This document shows positions 1 to 8,842 of a DNA stretch of 59,980 nucleotides, in pieces. A model generated the notes under the pieces. That model did no database searches and had not been told where the DNA came from. It saw nothing but the letters and a program-made list of their open reading frames with translations. Every line of letters starts with the position of its first letter. The first letter of the stretch is position 1. A program made the translations under genes and the position numbers. The DNA comes from an uncultured Alphaproteobacteria bacterium (GTDB taxonomy: Bacteria; Pseudomonadota; Alphaproteobacteria; RF32; CAG-239). The DNA is taken from assembly GCA_944391495.1 (NCBI GenBank), contig CALXTU010000001.1, forward strand, positions 1-59,980, read 5' to 3'.

Positions 1-35
1 CGTTCGTTCTGAGCCAGGATCAAACTCTCATATTA
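1..35 (-). rRNA. 16S ribosomal RNA, 5' end (partial)
   Basis: Read on the minus strand the first 30 bases give the universal 16S 5' motif AGAGTTTGATCCTGGCTCAG followed by AACGAACG, the usual alphaproteobacterial continuation. The gene runs off the left edge, so only the first ~35 nt are present. The mature 5' end is placed by analogy with E. coli, where AGAGTTTGAT begins at nucleotide 8. The sequence is too short to place the organism below class level. Confidence 0.95.
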
Positions 36-191
36 AAATGATCTAGCGATCCCGTCTAAATTACTCATAAAGAATTTTCCTTAGGTCCTTTATTCATACT
101 CCAGACTTTATCCATATTATCTTCAGTACCTAAACCTCGATAATACTGTCTGCGTATCCTCTTATTCCTTCTTATCTACTCTATTCTATAA

Positions 192-249
192 CTACCTGCA
201 CTCCCGTGCCGGTAGGCCCCTGTATAGGACACTCCCCCGATTTTGTCAA
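192..249 (-). promoter_or_regulatory. rRNA operon promoter and leader hairpin
   Basis: On the minus strand a near-consensus sigma-70 promoter is visible: TTGACA (249-244), a 17-base spacer, and TATACA (226-221). It is followed by a GC-rich discriminator GGGGCC, which is typical of stringently controlled rRNA promoters. Transcription should begin near 214. The first transcribed bases can fold into a hairpin (arms 192-201 and 206-215). The remaining ~180 nt leader up to the 16S start holds no gene. Confidence 0.8.
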
Positions 250-377
250 TAACTTTTTTTGCTCTTTTTGTTCTTTTTTTTTGCTATTTTATTAACTTTT
301 TGAAAAATCGTATTTTTATTTTTAGGAATTGTTTGTGTATCACGGATTTATTTGCTTTTATTTAATCTAATTCCATT

Positions 378-416
378 TATAATATGTGCAATTGTCGGCG
401 ACTCCAAACGGAGTCG
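378..416 (+). promoter_or_regulatory. Candidate -10 box and 5' UTR hairpin of the downstream gene
   Basis: A perfect TATAAT lies at 378-383, but no good -35 box stands at the right distance. Downstream, before the ribosome binding site, CGACTCC (399-405) and GGAGTCG (410-416) form a perfect 7-bp stem with an AAAC loop. The hairpin could stabilise the transcript or attenuate it. Both assignments are tentative. Confidence 0.35.
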
Positions 417-449
417 TATTTTGACCTTATTAAAAACAGGAAAGATTTT

Positions 450-1292
450 ATGAAAGACGATTTTTATACGATGGGCGGCGGACATTTTTGGGAAGACGTG
501 TTCTTTTATCAGAAATGGCGAATCCAGCGCAACTATGTTACCAAAAAGTGCCGGCTGCTCGACAACTGGGACATCCGCCGGTTTGAAGGCAGTTTTGAAG
601 AATGCCGGCAGGCGTTTGTCAAATATATTGAGGCTTATGAAATTGCCCGGCAAAAAGGACATATGATTATTATGATTCACTCTATCGGGCAGTCTAAAAA
701 CATTTTCAAGCCCTTGTGGCGTAAGGCGCTGCAAAACGGATTTATGGCAGCGGCGGTTAATTATCCGTCAACCCAAAAGGATTTGGCGGCGCATGCCAAA
801 CAGTTTCATTTCTTTTTGGATCATCTGGAAGACGTTGACACGGTGTCTTTTGTGACCTATGGCGCCGGCAGCGTGGTTTTACAAAAGCTGTTTGCCGAAA
901 AAGCCGGCTGGCAGAATCGACTCAAACTGGCGCGAAGCGTTGAAGTGGCGCCGTATGTTTACGGCAGCGAGCTGTTGGAAAGCTTAAGCGAGAACAAGCT
1001 TTGCGGATTTGTTATCGGCCCGATGGGCAAAGATATGGCGCCGAACAAAATCCGCGAACTGCCCAAAATCACTCAGACGGAAACAGGTATTATTCTCAGC
1101 AATCCGTCATGGATTGAGAGTCTGGCCGAGATTATCACCCGCAGCCGGATGCCGAAACGGTATGTTGACGAGATAAAAGAATACAGCGGCGCCAAAGATA
1201 TTATTGAGATTAAAGACCATCACCGGAATATTTTCCGTAATGCGAAAGTCTGCGACGCGGTTGTCAATTTTTTACAAAACGGTAAATTTTAG
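450..1292 (+). CDS. Alpha/beta-hydrolase-like protein, probably without the catalytic serine
   Basis: A 280-residue soluble protein with no signal peptide. The start at 450 follows AGGAAAG; a longer reading frame from 384 has no ribosome site. The pattern MIIMIHSIGQSKNIF..., then a GF.AAAVNYPS segment, then VSFVTYGAGSVVLQKLF matches the oxyanion-loop and nucleophile-elbow layout of small alpha/beta hydrolases. The elbow that should read G-x-S-x-G reads TYGAGS, so the usual Ser position is Gly. The hydrolase fold is inferred from pattern only, and the protein may be non-catalytic or act as a binding domain. It is a monocistronic gene ended by a strong hairpin. Confidence 0.6.
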   Translation: MKDDFYTMGGGHFWEDVFFYQKWRIQRNYVTKKCRLLDNWDIRRFEGSFEECRQAFVKYIEAYEIARQKGHMIIMIHSIGQSKNIFKPLWRKALQNGFMAAAVNYPSTQKDLAAHAKQFHFFLDHLEDVDTVSFVTYGAGSVVLQKLFAEKAGWQNRLKLARSVEVAPYVYGSELLESLSENKLCGFVIGPMGKDMAPNKIRELPKITQTETGIILSNPSWIESLAEIITRSRMPKRYVDEIKEYSGAKDIIEIKDHHRNIFRNAKVCDAVVNFLQNGKF

Positions 1293-1305
1293 ACTTTATG
1301 AACCG

Positions 1306-1344
1306 AAACTGCCGTCCTTTGATTAACAAAGAACGGCAGTTTTT
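1306..1344 (+). terminator. Rho-independent terminator
   Basis: AAACTGCCGT (1306-1315) pairs with ACGGCAGTTT (1333-1342). An inner CTTTG/CAAAG stem continues it after one mismatch, the loop is ATTAA, and a run of T follows. It ends the plus-strand hydrolase-like gene and lies between two convergent genes; the T-run is present only in the plus direction. Confidence 0.85.
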
Positions 1345-1346
1345 GA

Positions 1347-2075
1347 TTAGAAGTCCAGATGTATTTTTTTGCTCAGACTTCTTTTTAATTCCGGCGACAG
1401 CTTTTCGCTTGACGCCCAGAAAGAATACGGTGACTGTACTTTTTTCGCATACTTCTGCAGTGTGTCGATCTCCGACTGTGACAACCAACCGGCTTTTTTG
1501 CCTGAAGCAATAACAGTGTAATGGCCATCGCGATCACCCAGACATACACCTAAATTTGAGATGTCGTAAATTTTCTTGTATTTACACGGATAGGCAATAT
1601 CTCCGTCTAAATAACAAGCACCCCAGAGATTACCGTTGCGGAAAACACAACCCCAGGTTATCGGGACAATTTCATCACAAGGGCCGAATTTGCCTTCACT
1701 CATCACGACCTCCTGACGACCGTCGGCCAAAGTACCTACCCAAAAGAGATTGTCTCCGACATCATACCCGTCTATATGAGGGGCAAAATACATGGCTTTA
1801 TAGCCATAAGACGTAAAACGGAAAACTCCGTCTTTGTCTGCTTTCTCCGCTATAACGAAGAATACATCTCTGTCGGCCTGGAAACATTGAAAATTGTCAT
1901 ACTCCATCGGCAGAATCAATTCCCCGTCATAGACCAATCCTTTTTTATCGGTCTTGTTTGACTCTTGCACGCATAAAGTACCAAACTCATCCAGCGGCGT
2001 ATACGTCAGCCTTTCACAAGAGGCCAGTAATATCGCTCCCAGCAATATTACGGCAAAAAATTTTAATCTGTTCAT
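1347..2075 (-). CDS. WG-repeat-like lipoprotein
   Basis: A 242-residue protein beginning with a lipoprotein signal peptide; lipobox LLASC puts the acylated Cys at residue 20. The mature part has degenerate WG/KWG-type repeats (KKGLVYDGELILPMEYDNF, RNGNLWGACYLDGDIAYPCKYKKIYD), a fold usually found in surface or periplasmic proteins of unknown role. No Shine-Dalgarno site is visible. A TATAAT at 2094-2089 lies only ~14 bases before the ATG, so the mRNA may be almost leaderless. No functional link to the secretion genes is evident. Confidence 0.65.
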   Translation of the reverse strand: MNRLKFFAVILLGAILLASCERLTYTPLDEFGTLCVQESNKTDKKGLVYDGELILPMEYDNFQCFQADRDVFFVIAEKADKDGVFRFTSYGYKAMYFAPHIDGYDVGDNLFWVGTLADGRQEVVMSEGKFGPCDEIVPITWGCVFRNGNLWGACYLDGDIAYPCKYKKIYDISNLGVCLGDRDGHYTVIASGKKAGWLSQSEIDTLQKYAKKVQSPYSFWASSEKLSPELKRSLSKKIHLDF

Positions 2076-2166
2076 AGCTAAAAAATTAATTATATGGTTT
2101 TAGATTTCGGTATAACCCATTATTGCCTTAAAAGCAAGACCTTATCCCAAAGATATGGAAAAAACA

Positions 2167-4521
2167 TTATTTAAAGATCATCCGCATACGAGCTTTTTGA
2201 TTCTCGTTGCCGGGCCGGCGGTCAAATTGATAGCAGGCCTCGGCCTCGGCCTGGGAAAACATACCAAGACCGAAGTTGCCGCCTCCGTGGCCTTTATCAA
2301 GAAGATCGCGGTATTCTTTGGTATAGCCGTATGAAGTCCGCCCTTTGAGTTTGCCGTCGGCGTCTTTCTCACATTGATCATAGAGGCTATTAATGTCTTT
2401 CAACGACACAGCGCTAACACCGTCCTTAAGCCGGAGTTCTTCCAGTTTGTTGTGAATACCGTCTGAGGACATAATCATAACCCGGCCTTTGGCATCGGCG
2501 GTTATGACAGAGGTTGTCAGGGTGCCGTCAGCATTTTGGCTGGTTTTGGTAAAGACAACCCTGCCGTCTTCCAAAACGCCTCTGGTGAGCATCTCACCGG
2601 AAGCCTCATTGGCGGAAACAACCTGCGGCTGCACGGTATAGCGGCTCTTGCGCAATCCGCCGACACCTTGAGAAGTGTAACTCAGCGGAGAAATGCGCTG
2701 ATCGGTAATCGCCTTATTGACAGCCATTTGGATCTCTTTTTTCTGTTCGGCATTAAGACCGTTAAGCAACTGTTTCATTTCTTTTTGATTTAGTTTACCA
2801 TCTTTATCGACAAGACGGTTCATCATTTTTTCGGATATTTTGACTTGTTCGTCAAAGACTTCCTGTCTTCGGCCGTTGATTTCCTTAACTTGCCGGGTTT
2901 TGACGATTTCCAGCCCCTGATAACGGGTGGTTTTTTCGCCTCCTTTTTCTTTTGTTACGATTCCGTTTTCCATCGTATATTTGGCGCCTTTTTTTGTCGT
3001 AAAACTCTTTTTGCCGTCAGTATCGGTTTGAGCCCTGGCAAAACGACGTTTTTCCCAACGATTGCTGATTGCCCGCTTTGCTGCGCCGATAGCGCGGAAC
3101 GGCAGACGCACCGCAGCGGCAGTGCCCCGTTTGGCACCGCGCCACAATTCACGTCCTACGGGCTTGGCCGTTTTAACCGCCATACCTTTGGCCATTGAGG
3201 CACCCATGGTGCCGATGGAAGAGCCGATGGAGGTGCTGCTGATGGAGGAGGCAAAATCATCGGCAAACTCTTTGGCCATATTCATGACCGACCAGGCCAG
3301 TATGAAAACAAATATCAGTTTGAGGAAAGGCAATGATCCCCAATGAAATGACGACAATAACAATTCAAAATAGGTTTTGGCAGCCGCCGAAGCCGTAAAC
3401 ATATCGTCAAAAGAAACCTGAATCGTCTCTCCGGTCGGGGAGACACTTTGAGTCTGAATGGTGTTGACACTCTCGGTAACGGCCTCCTGCAGCACAAAAA
3501 GCAGCAGCAGCACAACAATGGATATAAAGACGAACGAGAACATTGAGTTGAGGAACGTTTCCCAAACTTTTTTGGTGTATTGCCGGGTAACTCTGAAAGC
3601 GAACCCGCCGACCGCAAACGGCAGCAGCGCCCAAGCCACACCGAGCTGAAAGACCGCATCGACCATCAAAAACGGCACGCCGATAATCAAAACCATTGAG
3701 AAAATCCACAATCCGAAACCGGTTATCAGATAAATCATCCGCGGGAAGAAGAGCGTGGCCTCAACCCACGACTGACACATCAGGCCGCTGCCGAGCGCCT
3801 TAAACTTGCGCACCCGATTTTCCATCATGGTCATGGTTTTGATGATGCTTATACCCATGGAATTATCGAAAGCACCGTTACTATTTATTAATTTATATTT
3901 TGTGTCAATATTATCTGCTTGCATCACCTCTTTATCGCTCTGACCGCCGGAACCCAGAGCATTTTCCGCAGAGGAGGTTGTATTATCGCTGAACATTTCC
4001 TGCGCCAGTTTCTGCCCCGTTAAATAAACCGGGCTGACAAAGGTGTTGAAAAATCTGGCCGCGCCGCTTTCCAAAATCACAAAAACCAGCATAACGATAA
4101 AGCCCTGCGTAATGATAGAAGATATCAGATCTTTTAGGTCGCGGGTTTCAACCGAGGAAACAAACGCCAATACCTGAATGGCCAGCCAGACGCCAAAGGC
4201 CACCACCACAATTTTGGCCACCGAGGAAGAAAAATTTACAACCGCCTTGGTGCCAAGCTGGTTGACCGTTTTATAAACCAGGGCAAACAGGCTGCAAAGA
4301 GTACAGGTTTCTTTAATCTGATCTTTATATTTGCAATAAGGCGTGCATTTGGTTGCTTCAACCTTACACGGATCGGTAGGTACAGTTGTTGTTGTGGGCA
4401 TCACATACCCCGTGATGCTTTGAGCTTGAGCGGTTGACTGAAAAATGCCGCAAAACCCTGCAACACATATAATCATCCCAATAAACCGGACAACTTTTTT
4501 TATGCCAAACCAATTTCTCAT
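2167..4521 (-). CDS. virB6: VirB6/TrbL-family T4SS membrane protein (paralogue 1)
   Basis: 784 residues. A signal peptide (cleavage near AQAQ, residue ~34) is followed by a short periplasmic part and a CxxC motif (CTLC, bases 4294-4305). Then comes a block of about six hydrophobic segments containing VWLAIQVLAFVSSVETRDL, the signature shared with the other four paralogues here. The last ~350 residues are hydrophilic and Lys/Arg-rich and probably cytoplasmic. VirB6 proteins form the polytopic inner-membrane part of the T4SS; extended forms with large soluble tails are known from Rickettsiales. It is the last gene of a unit that starts at 11465 and lies 9 bases after the previous stop. No clear terminator follows it. 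Confidence 0.85.
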   Translation of the reverse strand: MRNWFGIKKVVRFIGMIICVAGFCGIFQSTAQAQSITGYVMPTTTTVPTDPCKVEATKCTPYCKYKDQIKETCTLCSLFALVYKTVNQLGTKAVVNFSSSVAKIVVVAFGVWLAIQVLAFVSSVETRDLKDLISSIITQGFIVMLVFVILESGAARFFNTFVSPVYLTGQKLAQEMFSDNTTSSAENALGSGGQSDKEVMQADNIDTKYKLINSNGAFDNSMGISIIKTMTMMENRVRKFKALGSGLMCQSWVEATLFFPRMIYLITGFGLWIFSMVLIIGVPFLMVDAVFQLGVAWALLPFAVGGFAFRVTRQYTKKVWETFLNSMFSFVFISIVVLLLLFVLQEAVTESVNTIQTQSVSPTGETIQVSFDDMFTASAAAKTYFELLLSSFHWGSLPFLKLIFVFILAWSVMNMAKEFADDFASSISSTSIGSSIGTMGASMAKGMAVKTAKPVGRELWRGAKRGTAAAVRLPFRAIGAAKRAISNRWEKRRFARAQTDTDGKKSFTTKKGAKYTMENGIVTKEKGGEKTTRYQGLEIVKTRQVKEINGRRQEVFDEQVKISEKMMNRLVDKDGKLNQKEMKQLLNGLNAEQKKEIQMAVNKAITDQRISPLSYTSQGVGGLRKSRYTVQPQVVSANEASGEMLTRGVLEDGRVVFTKTSQNADGTLTTSVITADAKGRVMIMSSDGIHNKLEELRLKDGVSAVSLKDINSLYDQCEKDADGKLKGRTSYGYTKEYRDLLDKGHGGGNFGLGMFSQAEAEACYQFDRRPGNENQKARMRMIFK

Positions 4522-4530
4522 CGCACACCT

Positions 4531-7467
4531 CTACTTTCCGCGCAGCTTGTTGCCGACAAAACGCCCGGCTCTGCCCACCGCCCGGCCGGCCGCAGCGGCT
4601 CCGCGGCCGATTCCTCTGGCCGTTTTCATCGGATGCGCAACCGGATACGCCAACGCACCGCCGGTTTTTTGCAGGCCTTTTTTAACCAACTGTCCGGCCT
4701 GATGGGCGACAATATCTTTGGCCAGATCCGCGCCGCTGGCTTTCATAGCCAATTTTTTGGCATAGGAGGTCATCATCGTGGCACCGCTGTGCATCGGCGA
4801 CGAATCGCCAAACGCGTTGTCCGGGAAGAATTTGTTGACCAGGTCGGAACTGGTTTTCTGCACCAGTTTGAAGAAATAAATCAGCGTAAACATTATCATG
4901 ACAAATGAGGCGGAAAACAGTGAGAACGCATTGTTAATGTATTCTTTAAGCTCGTCTTCCTGGTCATCTGAAGCGCCCTGCGCCAAAAGGTCTATTTTGG
5001 CATAAAGCTCGTCAAAACCGCCACTGGCAACCGCCTGCCCCAGCAGCAACATACCAAAGTTGACGGTGATGGCCATAAAGGCAAACAAAGCCGCCGCCTT
5101 GGCAATAATGCTGATGACGGTAAACAACTTGCCCTGCGTGACGTTAAACGGCCACAGCCCCATAACAATCGGAAAAGCCAAAACCGCAAAACCGATTTTG
5201 AAAGAGATATCGACCAGATAATAACCGATGGCAACCACCAGCATAAAACCCATACACCAGATTATGGCGCCCGCAATCCAGATAAAGATGTTGGGGGCGC
5301 TCAACAACTCGGCGCCGAACATTTCCAAGTTCCATCTTCCGCCATCGGTGGCATAACAGGTCATGATGTTGCCCAAAATCATAATGCCGGAGGTTTCGTT
5401 GGTGATGGCACGGATAGCGCCGAGAATCGAGTTCATGATTGATTCCGGCATAATGTTGGTCGGGCCGCTATAAGGAATTTGCTCCGGAATATCAACCACC
5501 AGCGCGTCGTAATTGACGCCGACCAACCCGGTATAAGTACCGCCCTTGTAGTTAACCAAAGTTTGCGTTATGTTTGCCTTGTCTGCCAGTTCGTCCAGTT
5601 TTGCCTTGTTAATTCCGGCATCGCCGTTGGCCTTAAGCCGTGCGCGGACAATCTCGCTGGTGCGGACAATCTTGCCGACCGGATTGCTGCCGAAAGCCGA
5701 CGGACTGCTGTAGATGCCATCGCCGTTGAAGCTGATGAGTTTGCCGTTGCCGGCATAAACCACCGCATGATACCCCGAACCACTGCCAACCTGGCCGGCA
5801 ACACGGCCGCTGACCTTGATATAGATGATGTCGCCGACATTGGCATAAGACATGGCCGAGGTTAAATCGACATCGCCACCGGATTTGCCGACCACCGCCG
5901 AGTTTTCATATTCGGCGCCGACTTTGATGCCGTCAAGGCAATAGCCTTTGCCGGTTTGGAAATTGGTGATATCGCCGCCGACCTGATCGTTAATATTTTC
6001 AAGCGCGGCGGTGATTGCCATCATACAATAGGCGCCTTCGCCAAGCGTGCTTCCGGCATCGGAATAAATTTGGCGAACGGCCTCACGATGGCCTTTGTCC
6101 TCACAAGAGGCGTAGTGGCGGCACTGGGTGCCGTTTTCATCGGTAATCTGGCGGCATTTGGGATCGCCGTCGGAAACATAGGGCTTTTCTTTACAGCTGT
6201 TCTGAAGCGTTTTCAACTGCTCCTGCAACTGACCGACCAGCGCTTTTTGGAACTGCTGAACCGTATCTTCATATTCATCTGGTTCCACCTGTTCCGGAAC
6301 CTCAACATCGGCCGCATCCGAATCGAGCGGTGCGCCGCCGGCCTGGTTGGTGGCATCTAAGGCCTGTTCAACATTTTTCTGGTCTTCTTCACTGATGTAT
6401 TCGTCCTCCCAGACAAAATCCTGAGTATACTGCTTGGTCTTGCTGTCCCAAAGCTGTTGGGCGATGGAAGCACCAACCCCCATAATGGGTTTGATGAAAT
6501 ATTGGCCGATGGCCGTGGAACTGTTGACGATAAATATATAGGCCAAAGCAACCTTAAAGCAGAACTTTAATAAGTCATTCAAGATATTACCAATTTGCAA
6601 CTCGGTAAACGACGAAACGTTTTTCAATGCCCAAAAAGCAAGCCAGAGCAGCGATCCCATCAGCAGCAGCATTTTGCCGGCGCTCTGCGTAACCGCCAGA
6701 CCTTTGTCCGCCGCCCACAAAAAGGCCGAAGTCAGAGGCTCAAACACTAAACAGGTCCAGCAGCCGGCAGTATAGCGCGCCTTGTATTGCGCCGTTGTCG
6801 GGCAGCCCATCAGCTTTTCTATACCTTTTCCCGTCCGCCGGGCAATTTTTTCTGTCCTTCTTTCTTCCCGCTGCCGGCTGTTGATCTTTTTGTGGTGAAT
6901 TCTATCCAGCTTGCGATCAAGTTTTTCGTCGCTTATTTCTCCGGCTGCAGCTTTTTTACGCAGTTTGTCTTCTCTTTCCTGCAGGTTTTCACGCCGCTGC
7001 TCTTCTTTATTCCGCCAATATTCTTGCTGATATTCCTCCGCCTGACGACCGAGAGTGATGAACGATGCCTGCAGTTTCCGGTATTCATCTTCATTAATGC
7101 GGCCATTCTTTAATGCTCTGTCTAGATGATCACCGACAGCATCAAGATAAGTTTTAATATTTTGTCCTTTGCGATTCCCCCATTGAGTTGTGTTTGACAT
7201 TCTGGCCAATTCATCGCCATAAAAAGATATTTGACCGTAGACAGAGAGTTCGGAGTAGTTTGGGTTGTTATTTTTACTTCTACGTGCTTTGGCTGTTGCC
7301 AACATATCTTTTATCTCATCCAAAGCTTGAGTCGCTTCAGAAGTACCGCTGCTCGGCATGGTTTGGGCAAAGACGGCCGAAACGGCAAAAAACGATATCA
7401 TCACCGCGGTCAGGCTCAACCGCAGGAAGCTGATTAATGATTGTTTTATGTTAATCCGGTGCAACAT
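4531..7467 (-). CDS. virB6: VirB6/TrbL-family T4SS protein with an inserted CHAP/NlpC-like domain (paralogue 2)
   Basis: 978 residues from the ATG at 7467, which has a good GGAG site and a signal peptide; an upstream ATG at 7548 would overlap the preceding gene. Order: signal peptide, charged coiled-coil (~60-240), CxxC motif (CWTC, bases 6751-6762), two membrane spans, a ~350-residue probably periplasmic insert, then the remaining spans and a basic tail. Within the insert, Cys481 (in GAYCMMAI), the strand VGDIIYIKV and His567 (in GYHAVVYAGNGKLISF) follow the Cys...GDI...GH order of CHAP/NlpC-P60 cell-wall hydrolases. No separate VirB1 transglycosylase is seen, so this domain may open peptidoglycan locally (inference). 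Confidence 0.8.
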   Translation of the reverse strand: MLHRINIKQSLISFLRLSLTAVMISFFAVSAVFAQTMPSSGTSEATQALDEIKDMLATAKARRSKNNNPNYSELSVYGQISFYGDELARMSNTTQWGNRKGQNIKTYLDAVGDHLDRALKNGRINEDEYRKLQASFITLGRQAEEYQQEYWRNKEEQRRENLQEREDKLRKKAAAGEISDEKLDRKLDRIHHKKINSRQREERRTEKIARRTGKGIEKLMGCPTTAQYKARYTAGCWTCLVFEPLTSAFLWAADKGLAVTQSAGKMLLLMGSLLWLAFWALKNVSSFTELQIGNILNDLLKFCFKVALAYIFIVNSSTAIGQYFIKPIMGVGASIAQQLWDSKTKQYTQDFVWEDEYISEEDQKNVEQALDATNQAGGAPLDSDAADVEVPEQVEPDEYEDTVQQFQKALVGQLQEQLKTLQNSCKEKPYVSDGDPKCRQITDENGTQCRHYASCEDKGHREAVRQIYSDAGSTLGEGAYCMMAITAALENINDQVGGDITNFQTGKGYCLDGIKVGAEYENSAVVGKSGGDVDLTSAMSYANVGDIIYIKVSGRVAGQVGSGSGYHAVVYAGNGKLISFNGDGIYSSPSAFGSNPVGKIVRTSEIVRARLKANGDAGINKAKLDELADKANITQTLVNYKGGTYTGLVGVNYDALVVDIPEQIPYSGPTNIMPESIMNSILGAIRAITNETSGIMILGNIMTCYATDGGRWNLEMFGAELLSAPNIFIWIAGAIIWCMGFMLVVAIGYYLVDISFKIGFAVLAFPIVMGLWPFNVTQGKLFTVISIIAKAAALFAFMAITVNFGMLLLGQAVASGGFDELYAKIDLLAQGASDDQEDELKEYINNAFSLFSASFVMIMFTLIYFFKLVQKTSSDLVNKFFPDNAFGDSSPMHSGATMMTSYAKKLAMKASGADLAKDIVAHQAGQLVKKGLQKTGGALAYPVAHPMKTARGIGRGAAAAGRAVGRAGRFVGNKLRGK

Positions 7468-7486
7468 CGTTTTTCTCCAGTCACAT

Positions 7487-8830
7487 TTATTTCCGGCCGG
7501 CCAAACGGCGTATTTTGGCGCGATAGGCCTTTGTCTTTTCATTGACATTGCCGATTGCCCTGATGAGTCTGATACTTGACTGCGGTGCCAAAGACATACC
7601 CCAGGTAAACAGCATACCCACTCCAGAAAGGATAGCGCCGCCGATTGCCTGAACAGCCGCTTTCAGGTTCTTCTGGAAGTTGGCACTGACTTTGGCACCC
7701 AGCAGAGCCGACGTCAGCTGCTGCGAAACACCCATTGAGCCGTAAACCAGGAAACCTATCAGCAGCAGGCACATAAAGCCGATGCTCAGATCTTGCATAC
7801 TGGCCTCCAGAGCGTCCGGATCGGGATCGAAGATCGCCGGATATTTTTGTAACATTGATACCATGGCCACCAAAACCGTGGCGACAATAATCGAAAAACA
7901 CATCATAAACGCCGAAGACGCCAAAACATTGCTGAAAGCTTTTTTGGCCCAGCTTTGCGTCGGCCCGAAGGCATATGACATTACATACAGCGGCAAAAGC
8001 AAGAGAATGATGCTCATCTGGAAAATCATATCAACCAGGTAGAAAGAGAAACCGACCTTAACGACCCAGAAGAAAGCATACAAAACAATGCCCATGACCG
8101 TGCCCATTACGGCCGAAGTCTGACGCATCGACTCAAAGGCAATCTCACTGCCGATGTTCAGATAACCGGAAACCATCCGCATCATGCAAACCATGGCCGT
8201 GATTAATGATGCCGGAAAACCGTTTTCTTTAGAGGCCATAAAGTCGCCTTCAATACTGCAGCGCAAATTGATGTCCGAAACCTGCAGCGTGCTGCCGAAG
8301 ACGGTAAATGTCGTCGGCGTCTCCGAACTCAGTGAGTTGTTCAAAATGGCAATGCCCAGTTCCATAAAGGCACGGTATACCGGAAAGACCAACATATTCA
8401 TAACAAACAACAGTCCGCCCGATGATGAGGCCAGCAGCCCGCATATCAGGCAGATAAAGGCCTTGCGGACAATCTCGTTCCAGACCTCGCCGGCGTTGGT
8501 CTCGGTTACCGAGCTGACAAATTTTAACAGCCGCAGCGCCAGCCAGATTGAAAAACCGACCATCATCACCGCCATTGCCCCGCCAGTGAGGGAGGCGTGC
8601 ATACTCATAACATGCTTGCTGGCCGCATTATACATAAGCTCCAACAGGCTGCAGCCGAGGCAGAGGGCCTGACGACATTCGGTATCGTTTTCATCACAAC
8701 TGGTTGCAATATTTTCGCCGATAACCGAATCGGTGTCGCCGTCCTTTGCACAGGCGCTGAGGAACAGAACCGTCGTGATGATCAACAACAGTTTCAGCAA
8801 ATGTCCGGATATGTCGCGCAAGTTTCTCAT
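7487..8830 (-). CDS. virB6: VirB6/TrbL-family T4SS lipoprotein (paralogue 3)
   Basis: 447 residues, the shortest of the five paralogues and close to a plain VirB6. It has a lipoprotein-type signal (LFLSAC), a CxxC motif (CLGC, bases 8651-8662) and the family signature IWLALRLLKFVSSVTET, then five or six membrane spans and a short basic tail. A lipid-anchored N terminus on a polytopic inner-membrane protein is unusual; the signal might be retained as a simple membrane span instead. It starts 12 bases after paralogue 4 stops and is followed 19 bases later by paralogue 2. Confidence 0.85.
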   Translation of the reverse strand: MRNLRDISGHLLKLLLIITTVLFLSACAKDGDTDSVIGENIATSCDENDTECRQALCLGCSLLELMYNAASKHVMSMHASLTGGAMAVMMVGFSIWLALRLLKFVSSVTETNAGEVWNEIVRKAFICLICGLLASSSGGLLFVMNMLVFPVYRAFMELGIAILNNSLSSETPTTFTVFGSTLQVSDINLRCSIEGDFMASKENGFPASLITAMVCMMRMVSGYLNIGSEIAFESMRQTSAVMGTVMGIVLYAFFWVVKVGFSFYLVDMIFQMSIILLLLPLYVMSYAFGPTQSWAKKAFSNVLASSAFMMCFSIIVATVLVAMVSMLQKYPAIFDPDPDALEASMQDLSIGFMCLLLIGFLVYGSMGVSQQLTSALLGAKVSANFQKNLKAAVQAIGGAILSGVGMLFTWGMSLAPQSSIRLIRAIGNVNEKTKAYRAKIRRLAGRK

Positions 8831-8842
8831 GGCTATATCCTT

